Origin: CAYYOS01 sp964473355
GTDB taxonomy: Bacteria; Pseudomonadota; Gammaproteobacteria; Burkholderiales; REEB80
Assembly (NCBI GenBank): GCA_964473355.1
Contig: CAYYOS010000060.1
Coordinates: forward strand, 1-14,274
Direction: 5' to 3'
Length of the DNA: 14,274 bases
A program made the translations under genes and the position numbers. This document shows positions 5,448-13,062 of the stretch, in pieces. The notes beneath the pieces are model-generated. The model did no database searches. It was not told the DNA's origin and saw only the letters and a program-made list of their open reading frames with translations. The stretch's first letter is position 1. Each line of letters starts with the position of its first letter.

Positions 5448-6892
5448 TGATAGCCGAAGCGTACCCCACAATAGCATTTGAGGTCACGCGCCTGGCCGCC
5501 GACAGCCGTGCGGTTAAACCGGGTGACACCTTCGTGGCCTACCCCGGCGAAAAAGTAGACGGGCGACAATTTATTGCTAACGCCGTGGCCGCCGGGGCGA
5601 ACGGCGTTATTTGGGAGCCCAAAGATTTTACCTGGCCCGCCGGGATTAACGTGCCCAACCAAGCAATACCGGACTTACGCGAGCGGCTCGGCTACATTGC
5701 CAACGACGTTTATGGTGAGCCCTCGCAGCAGCTGTGGGTCGTGGGCGTGACCGGCACCAACGGCAAAACCTCAGTCGCTCACTGGATAGCCCAGTCGTTA
5801 ACCCATCTGGGAAAAAAGACGGCGATTATGGGCACCCTGGGTAATGGCTTTTACGGCAAGCTCGCGGCCACCGCGAATACGACTAGCGATGCGATTAGTA
5901 ATCACGCGCATATGCGCGAATTTTTAGATGAGGGTGCGGACGCGATCGCCATGGAAGTCTCGTCGCACGGTTTGGTACAAGGTCGAGTCAATGCGGTGGC
6001 GTTCAATGTGGCAGTGCTCACCAATTTATCGCGCGATCACTTGGACTACCACGGCACGATGAGTGTCTATGAGCGTGCGAAAGCGAAGCTGTTTTCTTGG
6101 CCGCAGCTGGGTTATGCCGTCTTAAACGCCGATGATGGCTTCGGCGCGAAACTTGCGGCAAATCTTCACGCGTCCAGCGTGGAAAAAATAACCTATGGTA
6201 TTGCGTTGAAAGCTGATGTTCGGGGACAAAATCTGATTGCCGATGCCAAGGGTATTAGCCTAGAGGTGCGCACGCCCTGGGGATCAGGGCTACTACAAGC
6301 GCCGCTAATCGGGCGTTTTAACGCGAGCAACGCCTTGGCGACACTCTCTACGCTGTTAGTTAGCGGCATCAGCTTAACTAAGGCACTAGGCGCGCTTAAT
6401 TTCGTGCGGCCGGTGCCTGGCCGCATGGAAACTATGGGTGGGAATGGTGCTCCCTTGATCGTGATTGATTATGCGCACACCCCGGATGCCCTGGAAAAAG
6501 TTTTAACGACACTGCGTGAAATATTAGCGCCTGGGGCAAAGTTAGCGTGTGTGTTTGGCTGCGGCGGCGAACGGGATACCGGGAAACGACCTTTAATGGG
6601 CGAAATTGCGACTCGTTTGGCGCATCACACCATTATTACCAGCGATAACCCGAGGCGGGAAAATCCTCTCGCCATTATCAAGGAGATTTCATCCGGCGCT
6701 AAGGGGGACTACGAAGTAATTGAAAACCGTGCCGAAGCTATTGCGGTTGCAATAGGACAAGCAGCACAGAATGACATCGTCTTAATCGCCGGCAAAGGCC
6801 ATGAGTTGTACCAGGAAATTAATGGTGTGAAGTTACCTTTTGACGATACCACCGAAGCTGCCGCCGCCCTTCGGCTGCGCGGGCTAAATTAA
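5447..6892 (+). CDS. murE: UDP-MurNAc-L-Ala-D-Glu:meso-2,6-diaminopimelate ligase MurE
   Basis: MurE adds the third residue of the stem peptide to UDP-MurNAc-dipeptide in the cytoplasm, using ATP. The protein has 481 residues, near the usual 490. It shows the three Mur-ligase domains: an N-terminal UDP-binding part (about 1-95, with DSRAVKPGDTFVA), the central ATPase with GTNGKTS (103-109) and the YERAKAKLF segment whose lysine (probably K212) is the carbamylated residue in relatives, and the C-terminal domain. DNPR at 400-403, within SDNPRRENP, is the specificity motif of enzymes that add meso-diaminopimelate rather than lysine, so a DAP-type wall is expected. The start overlaps the ftsI stop by one base and has a strong GGAGG. 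murF follows after a single base. Confidence 0.97.
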   Translation: MIAEAYPTIAFEVTRLAADSRAVKPGDTFVAYPGEKVDGRQFIANAVAAGANGVIWEPKDFTWPAGINVPNQAIPDLRERLGYIANDVYGEPSQQLWVVGVTGTNGKTSVAHWIAQSLTHLGKKTAIMGTLGNGFYGKLAATANTTSDAISNHAHMREFLDEGADAIAMEVSSHGLVQGRVNAVAFNVAVLTNLSRDHLDYHGTMSVYERAKAKLFSWPQLGYAVLNADDGFGAKLAANLHASSVEKITYGIALKADVRGQNLIADAKGISLEVRTPWGSGLLQAPLIGRFNASNALATLSTLLVSGISLTKALGALNFVRPVPGRMETMGGNGAPLIVIDYAHTPDALEKVLTTLREILAPGAKLACVFGCGGERDTGKRPLMGEIATRLAHHTIITSDNPRRENPLAIIKEISSGAKGDYEVIENRAEAIAVAIGQAAQNDIVLIAGKGHELYQEINGVKLPFDDTTEAAAALRLRGLN

Positions 6893-6893
6893 T

Positions 6894-8243
6894 ATGTGGC
6901 AGCTATCGCAAGCGGCGGCAGCGGTGGATGCGCAATTGGTGGGCAGGGATGCGCTATTCACCGGCGTAACCACGGACAGCCGAACGCTACAGGCTGGGGA
7001 TTTATTCGTTGCGTTGCCGGGCGAACGTTTTAACGGTCATGATTATATCGAGCAAGCAGCCCAGCGTGGTGCGGTGGCGGCCATGGTATCGGAAAAATCC
7101 GCAGCCAGCGTTTCATTGTTACGCGTTGCCGATTGTTACGTGGCACTCGGGCGGCTTGCCGCGGCGTGGCGCGCGCAGTTTACTCTGCCGATTATTGCCA
7201 TTACCGGCAGCAATGGTAAGACCACTGTAAAAGAAATGCTGGCGGCGATTCTGCGGGAGCACGCGGGCGCGGCGGTCGTGCTCGCAACCCGGGGCAATCT
7301 TAATAACAATATCGGTATGCCGCTGACGCTTTTGCGGCTGCGCGAATCTCACCGCTATGCCGTNNNNNNNNNNATAGAAATGGGCATGAACCATCGCGGT
7401 GAAATCAGTTATCTCACCCGTCTAGCTCAACCGCAAGTAGCGCTCATTAATAATGCACAAGCTGCCCACTTGGAAGGCTTGGGCACGGTTGAAGCCGTGG
7501 CGCGCGCCAAGGCAGAAATTTTCGAGGGCATTTCCGCGACGGGTTGGTCGCTGATTAATGCGGACGATACCCATCTCACCAATCTGCCAACATCAATTTT
7601 AAAGGGCCACATCCTACGTTTTGGATTGGATTCACCCGCGGATGTCACGGCGCGTTATGAATTGCGAGTGGACGGTAGTGACATGCAGTTGAGTACGCCC
7701 AAGGGCAGTTTCGCGGTTGCACTGAAAGTGCCAGGCATGCACAACGTGCGTAACGCGCTTGCTTCCATTGCCGCCGCCGTGGCACTGGAGATTCCCGCCG
7801 CGGCGATTAGCGCGGGATTGGCTACCTTTACCGGCGTCGCGGGCAGACTACAAAGAAAGCCGGGTTTACACGGCGCAACGATTATTGACGACACCTACAA
7901 TGCCAACCCGGATTCAGTGCGTGCTGCTATCGCGGTACTGGCAGCGACCACCGGCAAGAAAGTCTTAGTCCTGGGGGATATGGGCGAATTAGGCGCGCAA
8001 ACGCCTGACTTGCACGCTGAACTCGGGGTTTACGCCAAGCAAGCGGGCATTGATCATCTTCTAACGCTGGGCCAATTTAGCGCAAATACCGCACAAAGTT
8101 TTGGCGGGGGCGCGCAACATTTTGCTGGCATCGAAGAATTGATAGAGCAACTGGGAAACCTGTTGGCACCTAACGTCACTGTATTGGTGAAGGGATCTCG
8201 TTTCATGCAAATGGAACGCATTACCAAAAGGTTCGAAACCTAA
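6894..8243 (+). CDS. murF: UDP-MurNAc-tripeptide:D-Ala-D-Ala ligase MurF
   Basis: MurF adds the D-Ala-D-Ala dipeptide to UDP-MurNAc-tripeptide, completing the soluble precursor. It is a cytoplasmic ATP-dependent Mur ligase. The start (MWQLSQAAAAVDAQLVG) is one base after the murE stop and has no clear Shine-Dalgarno site, so coupling is likely. The N-terminal domain has TTDSRTLQAGDLFVALPGE (26-44). The ATP-binding loop is GSNGKTT (105-111), followed by the GNLNNNIGMP segment typical of MurF. DDTYNANPDSV in the second half and VKGSR near the C-terminus are further signatures. The frame stays open through ten undetermined bases (7364-7373) that create about four unknown residues between HRYA and IEMGMNHRGEI; most relatives have just one residue there, so the true protein is probably about three residues shorter than the nominal 449. 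Otherwise the gene is intact. Confidence 0.96.
   Translation: MWQLSQAAAAVDAQLVGRDALFTGVTTDSRTLQAGDLFVALPGERFNGHDYIEQAAQRGAVAAMVSEKSAASVSLLRVADCYVALGRLAAAWRAQFTLPIIAITGSNGKTTVKEMLAAILREHAGAAVVLATRGNLNNNIGMPLTLLRLRESHRYAXXXXIEMGMNHRGEISYLTRLAQPQVALINNAQAAHLEGLGTVEAVARAKAEIFEGISATGWSLINADDTHLTNLPTSILKGHILRFGLDSPADVTARYELRVDGSDMQLSTPKGSFAVALKVPGMHNVRNALASIAAAVALEIPAAAISAGLATFTGVAGRLQRKPGLHGATIIDDTYNANPDSVRAAIAVLAATTGKKVLVLGDMGELGAQTPDLHAELGVYAKQAGIDHLLTLGQFSANTAQSFGGGAQHFAGIEELIEQLGNLLAPNVTVLVKGSRFMQMERITKRFET
7364..7373. other. Assembly gap of ten Ns inside murF
   Basis: Ten consecutive undetermined bases interrupt murF. Reading frame is kept across them, and the family pattern (YAV directly followed by IEMG) suggests that only about one base is truly missing. 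The run is therefore probably a placeholder of fixed length, or marks contigs joined by a scaffolder. Confidence 0.9.
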
Positions 8244-8246
8244 GCG

Positions 8247-9332
8247 ATGTTACTGGCGATAGCACAATGGCTTGCACAAGATATCCGGGCGTTCAACGTC
8301 TTCACCTACATTACTTTGCGCGCTGTTTTGGCCACGATTACCGCCTTAATCATTTCATGGATGGTAGGCCCATTCATGATACGTAAGCTTACCGCCTATA
8401 AAATTGGGCAATCGGTACGCGACGATGGCCCGCAAACGCATTTGATTAAGGCGGGTACCCCTACCATGGGGGGCGCATTAATTTTGGTATCCATTGTCAT
8501 TGCCACTTTGCTTTGGGGCGACCTAACCAATCGTTATGTGTGGGTAGTGCTACTTACCACCGTTGGTTTTGGCTGTATAGGCTGGATAGATGATTACCGT
8601 AAAGTGGTGAGGCGTAATCCCAAAGGACTTTCTGCAAAAACGAAAATATTTTGGCAATCCTTAATCGGTTTAGCTGTTGCTTTTTACCTTTTTTATAGCG
8701 CGACCCTGCCTGCGCATACCACGTTAATTGTACCGTTTTTTAAATTCCTGGTTTTCCCCTTAAGTGCCGCGGGTTTTATTGTTATTACTTACCTTGCAAT
8801 TGTAGGCACCAGCAACGCTGTTAACTTAACAGATGGCTTGGATGGCTTAGCGATTATGCCTACCGTCATGGTGACCAGCGCACTGGCAATCTTTGCCTAC
8901 GTGGCAGGGAACATTGTATTCGCGCGTTATTTGGGCCTGCCTTATATTCCTGGCGCCGGAGAACTCATGGTGTTTTGCGCGGCTATCGCGGGCGCGGGGC
9001 TAGGCTTTTTGTGGTTCAACGCCTATCCCGCGGAAGTATTTATGGGCGACGTCGGCGCACTGGCGTTGGGTGCCGCCATCGGCGTGGTGGCGGTAATCGT
9101 ACGCCAAGAAATCGTGCTCATCATCATGGGCGGGGTTTTTGTCATGGAGACTTTATCCGTTATTTTGCAAGTCGCGTCTTTTAAATTGACGGGTAAGCGG
9201 ATTTTCCGCATGGCGCCCCTACATCACCACTATGAGTTAAAAGGCTGGAAAGAAAACCAAGTTGTGGTGCGCTTTTGGATTATTACCATGATGCTAGTTT
9301 TGATCGGCTTATCCACGTTGAAACTTAGATAA
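8247..9332 (+). CDS. mraY: Phospho-MurNAc-pentapeptide transferase MraY
   Basis: MraY transfers phospho-MurNAc-pentapeptide from UDP to undecaprenyl phosphate, making lipid I at the inner face of the inner membrane. The protein has 361 residues and about ten hydrophobic segments, as expected. Catalytic-site motifs are present: D115-D116 in GWIDDYRKV, NAVNLTDGLDGLA (190-202), D268 in FMGDVGALALG and the H326-H327-H328 cluster in MAPLHHHYELKGW. The segment LPYIPGAGEL (231-240) between two helices resembles betaproteobacterial MraY. The start is 3 nt after the murF stop without a well-placed Shine-Dalgarno site. The stop overlaps the murD start by one base (TAATG). Base use is slightly more AT-rich in the membrane segments, as is usual for such proteins. 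Confidence 0.98.
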   Translation: MLLAIAQWLAQDIRAFNVFTYITLRAVLATITALIISWMVGPFMIRKLTAYKIGQSVRDDGPQTHLIKAGTPTMGGALILVSIVIATLLWGDLTNRYVWVVLLTTVGFGCIGWIDDYRKVVRRNPKGLSAKTKIFWQSLIGLAVAFYLFYSATLPAHTTLIVPFFKFLVFPLSAAGFIVITYLAIVGTSNAVNLTDGLDGLAIMPTVMVTSALAIFAYVAGNIVFARYLGLPYIPGAGELMVFCAAIAGAGLGFLWFNAYPAEVFMGDVGALALGAAIGVVAVIVRQEIVLIIMGGVFVMETLSVILQVASFKLTGKRIFRMAPLHHHYELKGWKENQVVVRFWIITMMLVLIGLSTLKLR

Positions 9333-10702
9333 TGCACTGGGCAAACAAACATATTTTGGTTTTGGGACTGGGCGATACCGGTCTTTCCGCCGCACGTTGG
9401 CTTACCGCGCAAGGCGCCCGCGTGCGCGTTTATGACACGCGCTCTGCCCCGCCGCAATTGGCGCCCTTAACCCGAGAGATCCCAGAGGCGTTGATTGCCG
9501 CTGGCGCATTGCAACCGGACGCCATTGCTGATTTCGACTTAATCGTATCCAGCCCGGGTATCGCGCTAAATTCCGAGCATATTGTTAAAGCACAAAGCCT
9601 CGGCATCCCGGTAATCGGCGACATTGAACTCTTTGCGCAGTTTATTAGTTCCGATCCGGCGGTCAGGGTAATCGCTATTACCGGTTCAAATGGCAAAAGC
9701 ACCGTGACCGCTTTAACCGGGGAAATGTGTGAGAACGCTGGGTTAAAAACCGTAGTGGCCGGCAACATCGGGCTGCCGGTTTTGGATGCCTTAACGCAAA
9801 ATCGCGAGGTGCCTGATGTGTACGTGCTCGAGCTATCCAGTTTCCAATTAGAAACCACCTATAGCCTGAATGCGGACGCGGCGACGGTGCTTAATATTAG
9901 CGAGGATCACATGGATCGCTATGTCAGCATCCGCCAATATGCAGACGCGAAGGCACGCATTTTCCAGGGGCAGGGCGTGCAAATAATTAACCGCCAAGAT
10001 GCGTACAGTCTCGGCATGGTGCGAGCGGGACGACGCATTCTGAGTTTTGGATTGGACTCACCCCATACGGACAGTGAGTGGGGAATAGGGAACGTGGGGC
10101 GTGACGCTTGGCTAATGCGCGGGCGAGAAAAACTCATTAGGGTCGCGGAGCTACCTTTAACTGGCATGCATAACGCCTTGAATGCGTTAGCCGCGTTGGC
10201 CTTATGTAGCGCCCTGGATCTTAAAACTGCAATGCTTTTGGAAGCATTGCGTGGGTTTAAAGGTCTGGCACATCGCGTTCAGTTCGTCGCCACCATCGGC
10301 GGCGTAACATTTTATGATGATTCCAAAGGCACCAATGTAGGCGCTACCGTGGCAGCACTCTCGGGCCTCTCACAAAAAGCAGTGCTTATTGCCGGCGGCG
10401 ATGGCAAGGGCCAGGATTTTTCGCCGCTGGCGGAACCAGTACTCTCTCATGCCCGCGGCGTTGTGCTTATCGGACGCGACGGCCCTAAAATCGCCGCCGT
10501 GTTAAAAAACAAATCCGTTCCCTTGGTTTCGGCAGCTAGCCTGGAAGAGGCCGTCACCTTAAGTTTCAATCTAGCGCAACCGGGGGACGCGGTCTTATTG
10601 TCGCCGGCCTGCGCCAGCTTTGACATGTTCCGTAATTATGAACATCGAGCGCAGGTTTTTATCGACGCCATTGCTCAACTCAATAAGGTGGCGGTGCAAT
10701 GA
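9332..10702 (+). CDS. murD: UDP-MurNAc-L-Ala:D-glutamate ligase MurD
   Basis: MurD adds D-glutamate to UDP-MurNAc-L-Ala in the cytoplasm, the second stem-peptide step. The 456-residue protein has the N-terminal nucleotide-binding start LGLGDTGLSAARWL (11-24) with SSPGI (73-77), the central ATP loop GSNGKST (118-124), LELSSFQLE (166-174) and NISEDHMDRY (188-197). The lysine in ADAKARIF (probably K207) corresponds to the carbamylated lysine of relatives. The C-terminal domain includes DDSKGTNVGAT and a SPACASFDMF motif, both usual in MurD. The ATG overlaps the mraY stop by one base and the TGA overlaps the ftsW start as ATGA. A perfect 9-bp inverted repeat lies inside the coding sequence at 10229-10250. 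Confidence 0.97.
   Translation: MHWANKHILVLGLGDTGLSAARWLTAQGARVRVYDTRSAPPQLAPLTREIPEALIAAGALQPDAIADFDLIVSSPGIALNSEHIVKAQSLGIPVIGDIELFAQFISSDPAVRVIAITGSNGKSTVTALTGEMCENAGLKTVVAGNIGLPVLDALTQNREVPDVYVLELSSFQLETTYSLNADAATVLNISEDHMDRYVSIRQYADAKARIFQGQGVQIINRQDAYSLGMVRAGRRILSFGLDSPHTDSEWGIGNVGRDAWLMRGREKLIRVAELPLTGMHNALNALAALALCSALDLKTAMLLEALRGFKGLAHRVQFVATIGGVTFYDDSKGTNVGATVAALSGLSQKAVLIAGGDGKGQDFSPLAEPVLSHARGVVLIGRDGPKIAAVLKNKSVPLVSAASLEEAVTLSFNLAQPGDAVLLSPACASFDMFRNYEHRAQVFIDAIAQLNKVAVQ
10229..10250 (+). repeat. Perfect hairpin inside murD
   Basis: GCAATGCTT (10229-10237) and AAGCATTGC (10242-10250) form a 9-bp perfect stem with the 4-nt loop TTGG. It is entirely within coding sequence and is not followed by a T-run, so it is not a normal terminator. 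Its effect, if any, is unknown. Confidence 0.5.
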
Positions 10703-11862
10703 GAAATTACGCCGCTGCTACGTTGCCGGCACAGACCGGGGAGTACGATCAAGCCTTGTTTTGGGTTTCAATTTTATTACTGGCCTTTGGTTTAGTGATG
10801 GTGTATTCGTCCTCCATTGCCATAGCCGAAGCCGATAAACACACCGGCTTTCAATCTAATTATTTTCTTATCCGCGGCGGAATTTATATTGTTGCGGGTT
10901 TAATGGCTGGCCTACTCACATTTCAAATCTCGCTAAACAGCTGGCAAAAACTTGCACCCTACCTTTTTATGCTGGGTTTTGGGTTGTTGATTTTAGTGTT
11001 GGTACCCGGGGTCGGTCGTGAGATCAACGGCAGTCAGCGCTGGTTATCACTATTTGTTATCAATTTTCAGCCTTCGGAAATTATGAAGTTTTTTGTGGTG
11101 CTGTATGCCGCCGACTACAGCGTGCGTAAAGCACAATTCATGCAGAGCTTCACCCGAGGCTTCCTACCGATTTTAGTGGTGATGATGTTGGTAGGTTGGC
11201 TGTTATTAAGCGAACCGGATTTCGGTGCGCTCACCGTGATCACCGTTATAGCCATGACCATTTTGTTTCTGGGCGGCATCAGCCTCAAGCCTTTTGTCGG
11301 GCTCATCGTCATGTTGCTCGCGGGGTTTTTGCTGTTGATTTGGACCTCACCATACCGCATGCAAAGGGTAGTCGGTTTTATGGACCCCTGGGCTGATCCC
11401 TTTGGTAAAGGCTATCAGTTGAGCCACGCCCTCATTGCGTTTGGCCGCGGCGAGCTGTGGGGTGTGGGTTTAGGCGCCAGTGTGGAAAAACTTTTATACC
11501 TTCCGGAGGCGCACACCGATTTTCTCCTGGCCGTTATTGCCGAAGAGCTGGGCTTCGTCGGTGTCACCATATTAATTCTCATTTTTGCGTGGCTGATTAC
11601 GCGGGCCTTTACCATCGGCGCACGCGCAGCCAGTCATGGCCGTTATTTTTCCGCGCTAGTGGCTCAGGGCATCGCCGTGTGGTTAGGTGCGCAAGCCATT
11701 ATCAACATGGGCGTCAATATGGGTTTATTACCCACCAAGGGCTTGACCTTGCCGCTTCTGAGTTTTGGCGGCAGCGGGATTGCCGTCAACTGTATTGCGA
11801 TTGGTGTACTGATGCGCGTCGATTGGGAAAACCGCCAGCTGGTAAAAGGATATGCGGTATGA
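10699..11862 (+). CDS. ftsW: Septal peptidoglycan glycosyltransferase FtsW
   Basis: FtsW is a SEDS-family polytopic inner-membrane enzyme that polymerises lipid II into septal glycan strands together with FtsI. The protein has 387 residues with about ten membrane helices. SEDS signatures are present: NGSQRWL (110-116), FQPSEIMKF (123-131), EPDFG (172-176), and PYRMQRVVGFMDPWADPFGKG (218-238) ahead of the catalytic region. PEAHTDF (269-275) contains D274, which aligns with the conserved essential aspartate of SEDS glycosyltransferases. The C-terminal stretch NMGVNMGLLPTKGLTLPLLS (336-355), followed by FGGSG, is also typical. The start overlaps the murD stop (ATGA) and has AAGGTGG about 8 nt upstream. 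A 31-nt gap containing a tiny ORF separates it from murG. Confidence 0.98.
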   Translation: MRNYAAATLPAQTGEYDQALFWVSILLLAFGLVMVYSSSIAIAEADKHTGFQSNYFLIRGGIYIVAGLMAGLLTFQISLNSWQKLAPYLFMLGFGLLILVLVPGVGREINGSQRWLSLFVINFQPSEIMKFFVVLYAADYSVRKAQFMQSFTRGFLPILVVMMLVGWLLLSEPDFGALTVITVIAMTILFLGGISLKPFVGLIVMLLAGFLLLIWTSPYRMQRVVGFMDPWADPFGKGYQLSHALIAFGRGELWGVGLGASVEKLLYLPEAHTDFLLAVIAEELGFVGVTILILIFAWLITRAFTIGARAASHGRYFSALVAQGIAVWLGAQAIINMGVNMGLLPTKGLTLPLLSFGGSGIAVNCIAIGVLMRVDWENRQLVKGYAV

Positions 11863-11894
11863 CAAGCAACTACTACGCGGAGATGATTAACTAA
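11859..11894 (+). promoter_or_regulatory. Eleven-codon minicistron linking ftsW to murG
   Basis: An ATG at 11859-11861 overlaps the ftsW stop as ATGA. It opens an 11-residue frame (MTSNYYAEMIN) whose TAA (11892-11894) overlaps the murG ATG as TAATG. It exactly fills the only gap between these genes and could carry terminating ribosomes from ftsW to murG. The peptide itself is unlikely to matter. Its translation is inferred from layout alone. Confidence 0.35.
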
Positions 11895-12988
11895 TGCGCA
11901 GCATATTGATCATGGCGGGTGGTACCGGCGGGCACGTGTTCCCAGCCCTAGCCGTTGCCGATTATATCCACGCGCAAGGCTGGCAAATCTTTTGGTTGGG
12001 AACAAAAAAAGGTTTAGAGGCAAAGTTGGTGCCACCGAAAGGATACGCAATCACCTGGTTGAATTTTTCGGGTGTGCGGGGTAAAGGTTTAGTGCGATTT
12101 TTAACCTTGCCCATCCAATTGCTTTTCGCCTTTATACAGAGCGCGAGCGCCATCTTTAAGTTACGTCCCGACGTGGTGCTGGGCATGGGGGGTTATAGCG
12201 CCTTTCCAGGCGGGGTTATGGCGGTGTTGCTAGCACGGCCTCTGATTGTACATGAACAAAATTCTATAGCTGGCCTTACTAATCGCGTTTTAGTGTGCAT
12301 GGCCGACAAAGTTTTGGTGGCTTTTCCCGATGCCTTTGCGAACAAAGCAGATAAGCCCTTGCTATGCAAGACGTTGAATAAAATCTGGTGCGGAAACCCG
12401 GTAAGAAAAGAGATCACTGATATACCCGAACCCGCTCAGCGCATGGCGAACCGTGACGGGAACTTACGCATATTGGTGGTCGGCGGCAGTCTTGGCGCGG
12501 CGATATTAAATGAGATCGTGCCTAAGGCCTTACGTCTTGTCGACCGTGAAACCCGCCCGACTGTTGTGCATCAGGCTGGCTCGCAGCAATTTGAAGCGTT
12601 AAAACAACATTATCAGGCTGCCGGTGTGGAGGCCGAGCTCACCCCTTTTATCGATGATATCGCGACGCGATATGAGTGGTGCGACCTTGTTATTTGTCGA
12701 GCCGGAGCCATGACCATTGCCGAACTCGCTGCCGCAGGCATAGCTAGCGTGCTCGTACCCTACCCCCACGCTGTCGATGATCATCAAAGTAGCAACGCGC
12801 GATTTTTAAGTGCGCAGGATGCCGCGATTTTAATTCCCCAGGCAGAATTATCTGCGGCGGCACTCGCTAACATAATTATCGGCCTTAGCCGAAAAAAATT
12901 ACTGGAGATGGCAATCCGTGCTCGCCAGTTGGGCAAGCCGCAAGCGGCCGCTGAAGTTGCACAGCACTGCATGGAGCTCGCTAAATGA
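11894..12988 (+). CDS. murG: UDP-GlcNAc:lipid I N-acetylglucosaminyltransferase MurG
   Basis: MurG adds GlcNAc to lipid I, making lipid II on the inner face of the inner membrane. It is a peripheral GT-B fold enzyme of glycosyltransferase family 28. The 364-residue protein has the N-terminal glycine loop AGGTGGHVFPALAVA (8-22), GMGGYSAFPG (97-106), HEQNSIAGLTN (120-130), the second glycine-rich loop GGSLGAA (197-203), and the donor-binding CRAGAMTIAELAAAG (268-282) with E277 equivalent to the conserved ribose-binding glutamate. VPYPHAVDDHQSSNA (288-302) completes the site. Length is normal. A GGAG lies 11 nt before the ATG, a poor distance, so coupling through the preceding minicistron may matter. 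murC begins in the same reading frame 63 nt after the stop. Confidence 0.97.
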   Translation: MRSILIMAGGTGGHVFPALAVADYIHAQGWQIFWLGTKKGLEAKLVPPKGYAITWLNFSGVRGKGLVRFLTLPIQLLFAFIQSASAIFKLRPDVVLGMGGYSAFPGGVMAVLLARPLIVHEQNSIAGLTNRVLVCMADKVLVAFPDAFANKADKPLLCKTLNKIWCGNPVRKEITDIPEPAQRMANRDGNLRILVVGGSLGAAILNEIVPKALRLVDRETRPTVVHQAGSQQFEALKQHYQAAGVEAELTPFIDDIATRYEWCDLVICRAGAMTIAELAAAGIASVLVPYPHAVDDHQSSNARFLSAQDAAILIPQAELSAAALANIIIGLSRKKLLEMAIRARQLGKPQAAAEVAQHCMELAK

Positions 12989-13062
12989 AACCTAATTCGG
13001 TGGGTCAATCATGCGCGGCGAAACGCTGTCTCATTCCCCGAGCACTATGCCATGCGTCATAA
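12985..13062 (+). promoter_or_regulatory. Twenty-five-codon minicistron linking murG to murC
   Basis: An ATG at 12985-12987 overlaps the murG stop as ATGA. It opens a 25-residue frame that ends at a TAA (13060-13062) just 8 nt after the murC ATG (13052). The layout matches that of the small frame between ftsW and murG and could deliver ribosomes to the murC start, which lacks a good Shine-Dalgarno site. It encodes no recognisable peptide, and it may be chance. Confidence 0.3.

Noticed and set aside
11457..11894. A 145-codon plus-strand frame overlapping the end of ftsW.
   Set aside because: ftsW motifs cover the same bases in the correct frame. Only the last 11 codons, between ftsW and murG, are of possible interest and are reported separately.
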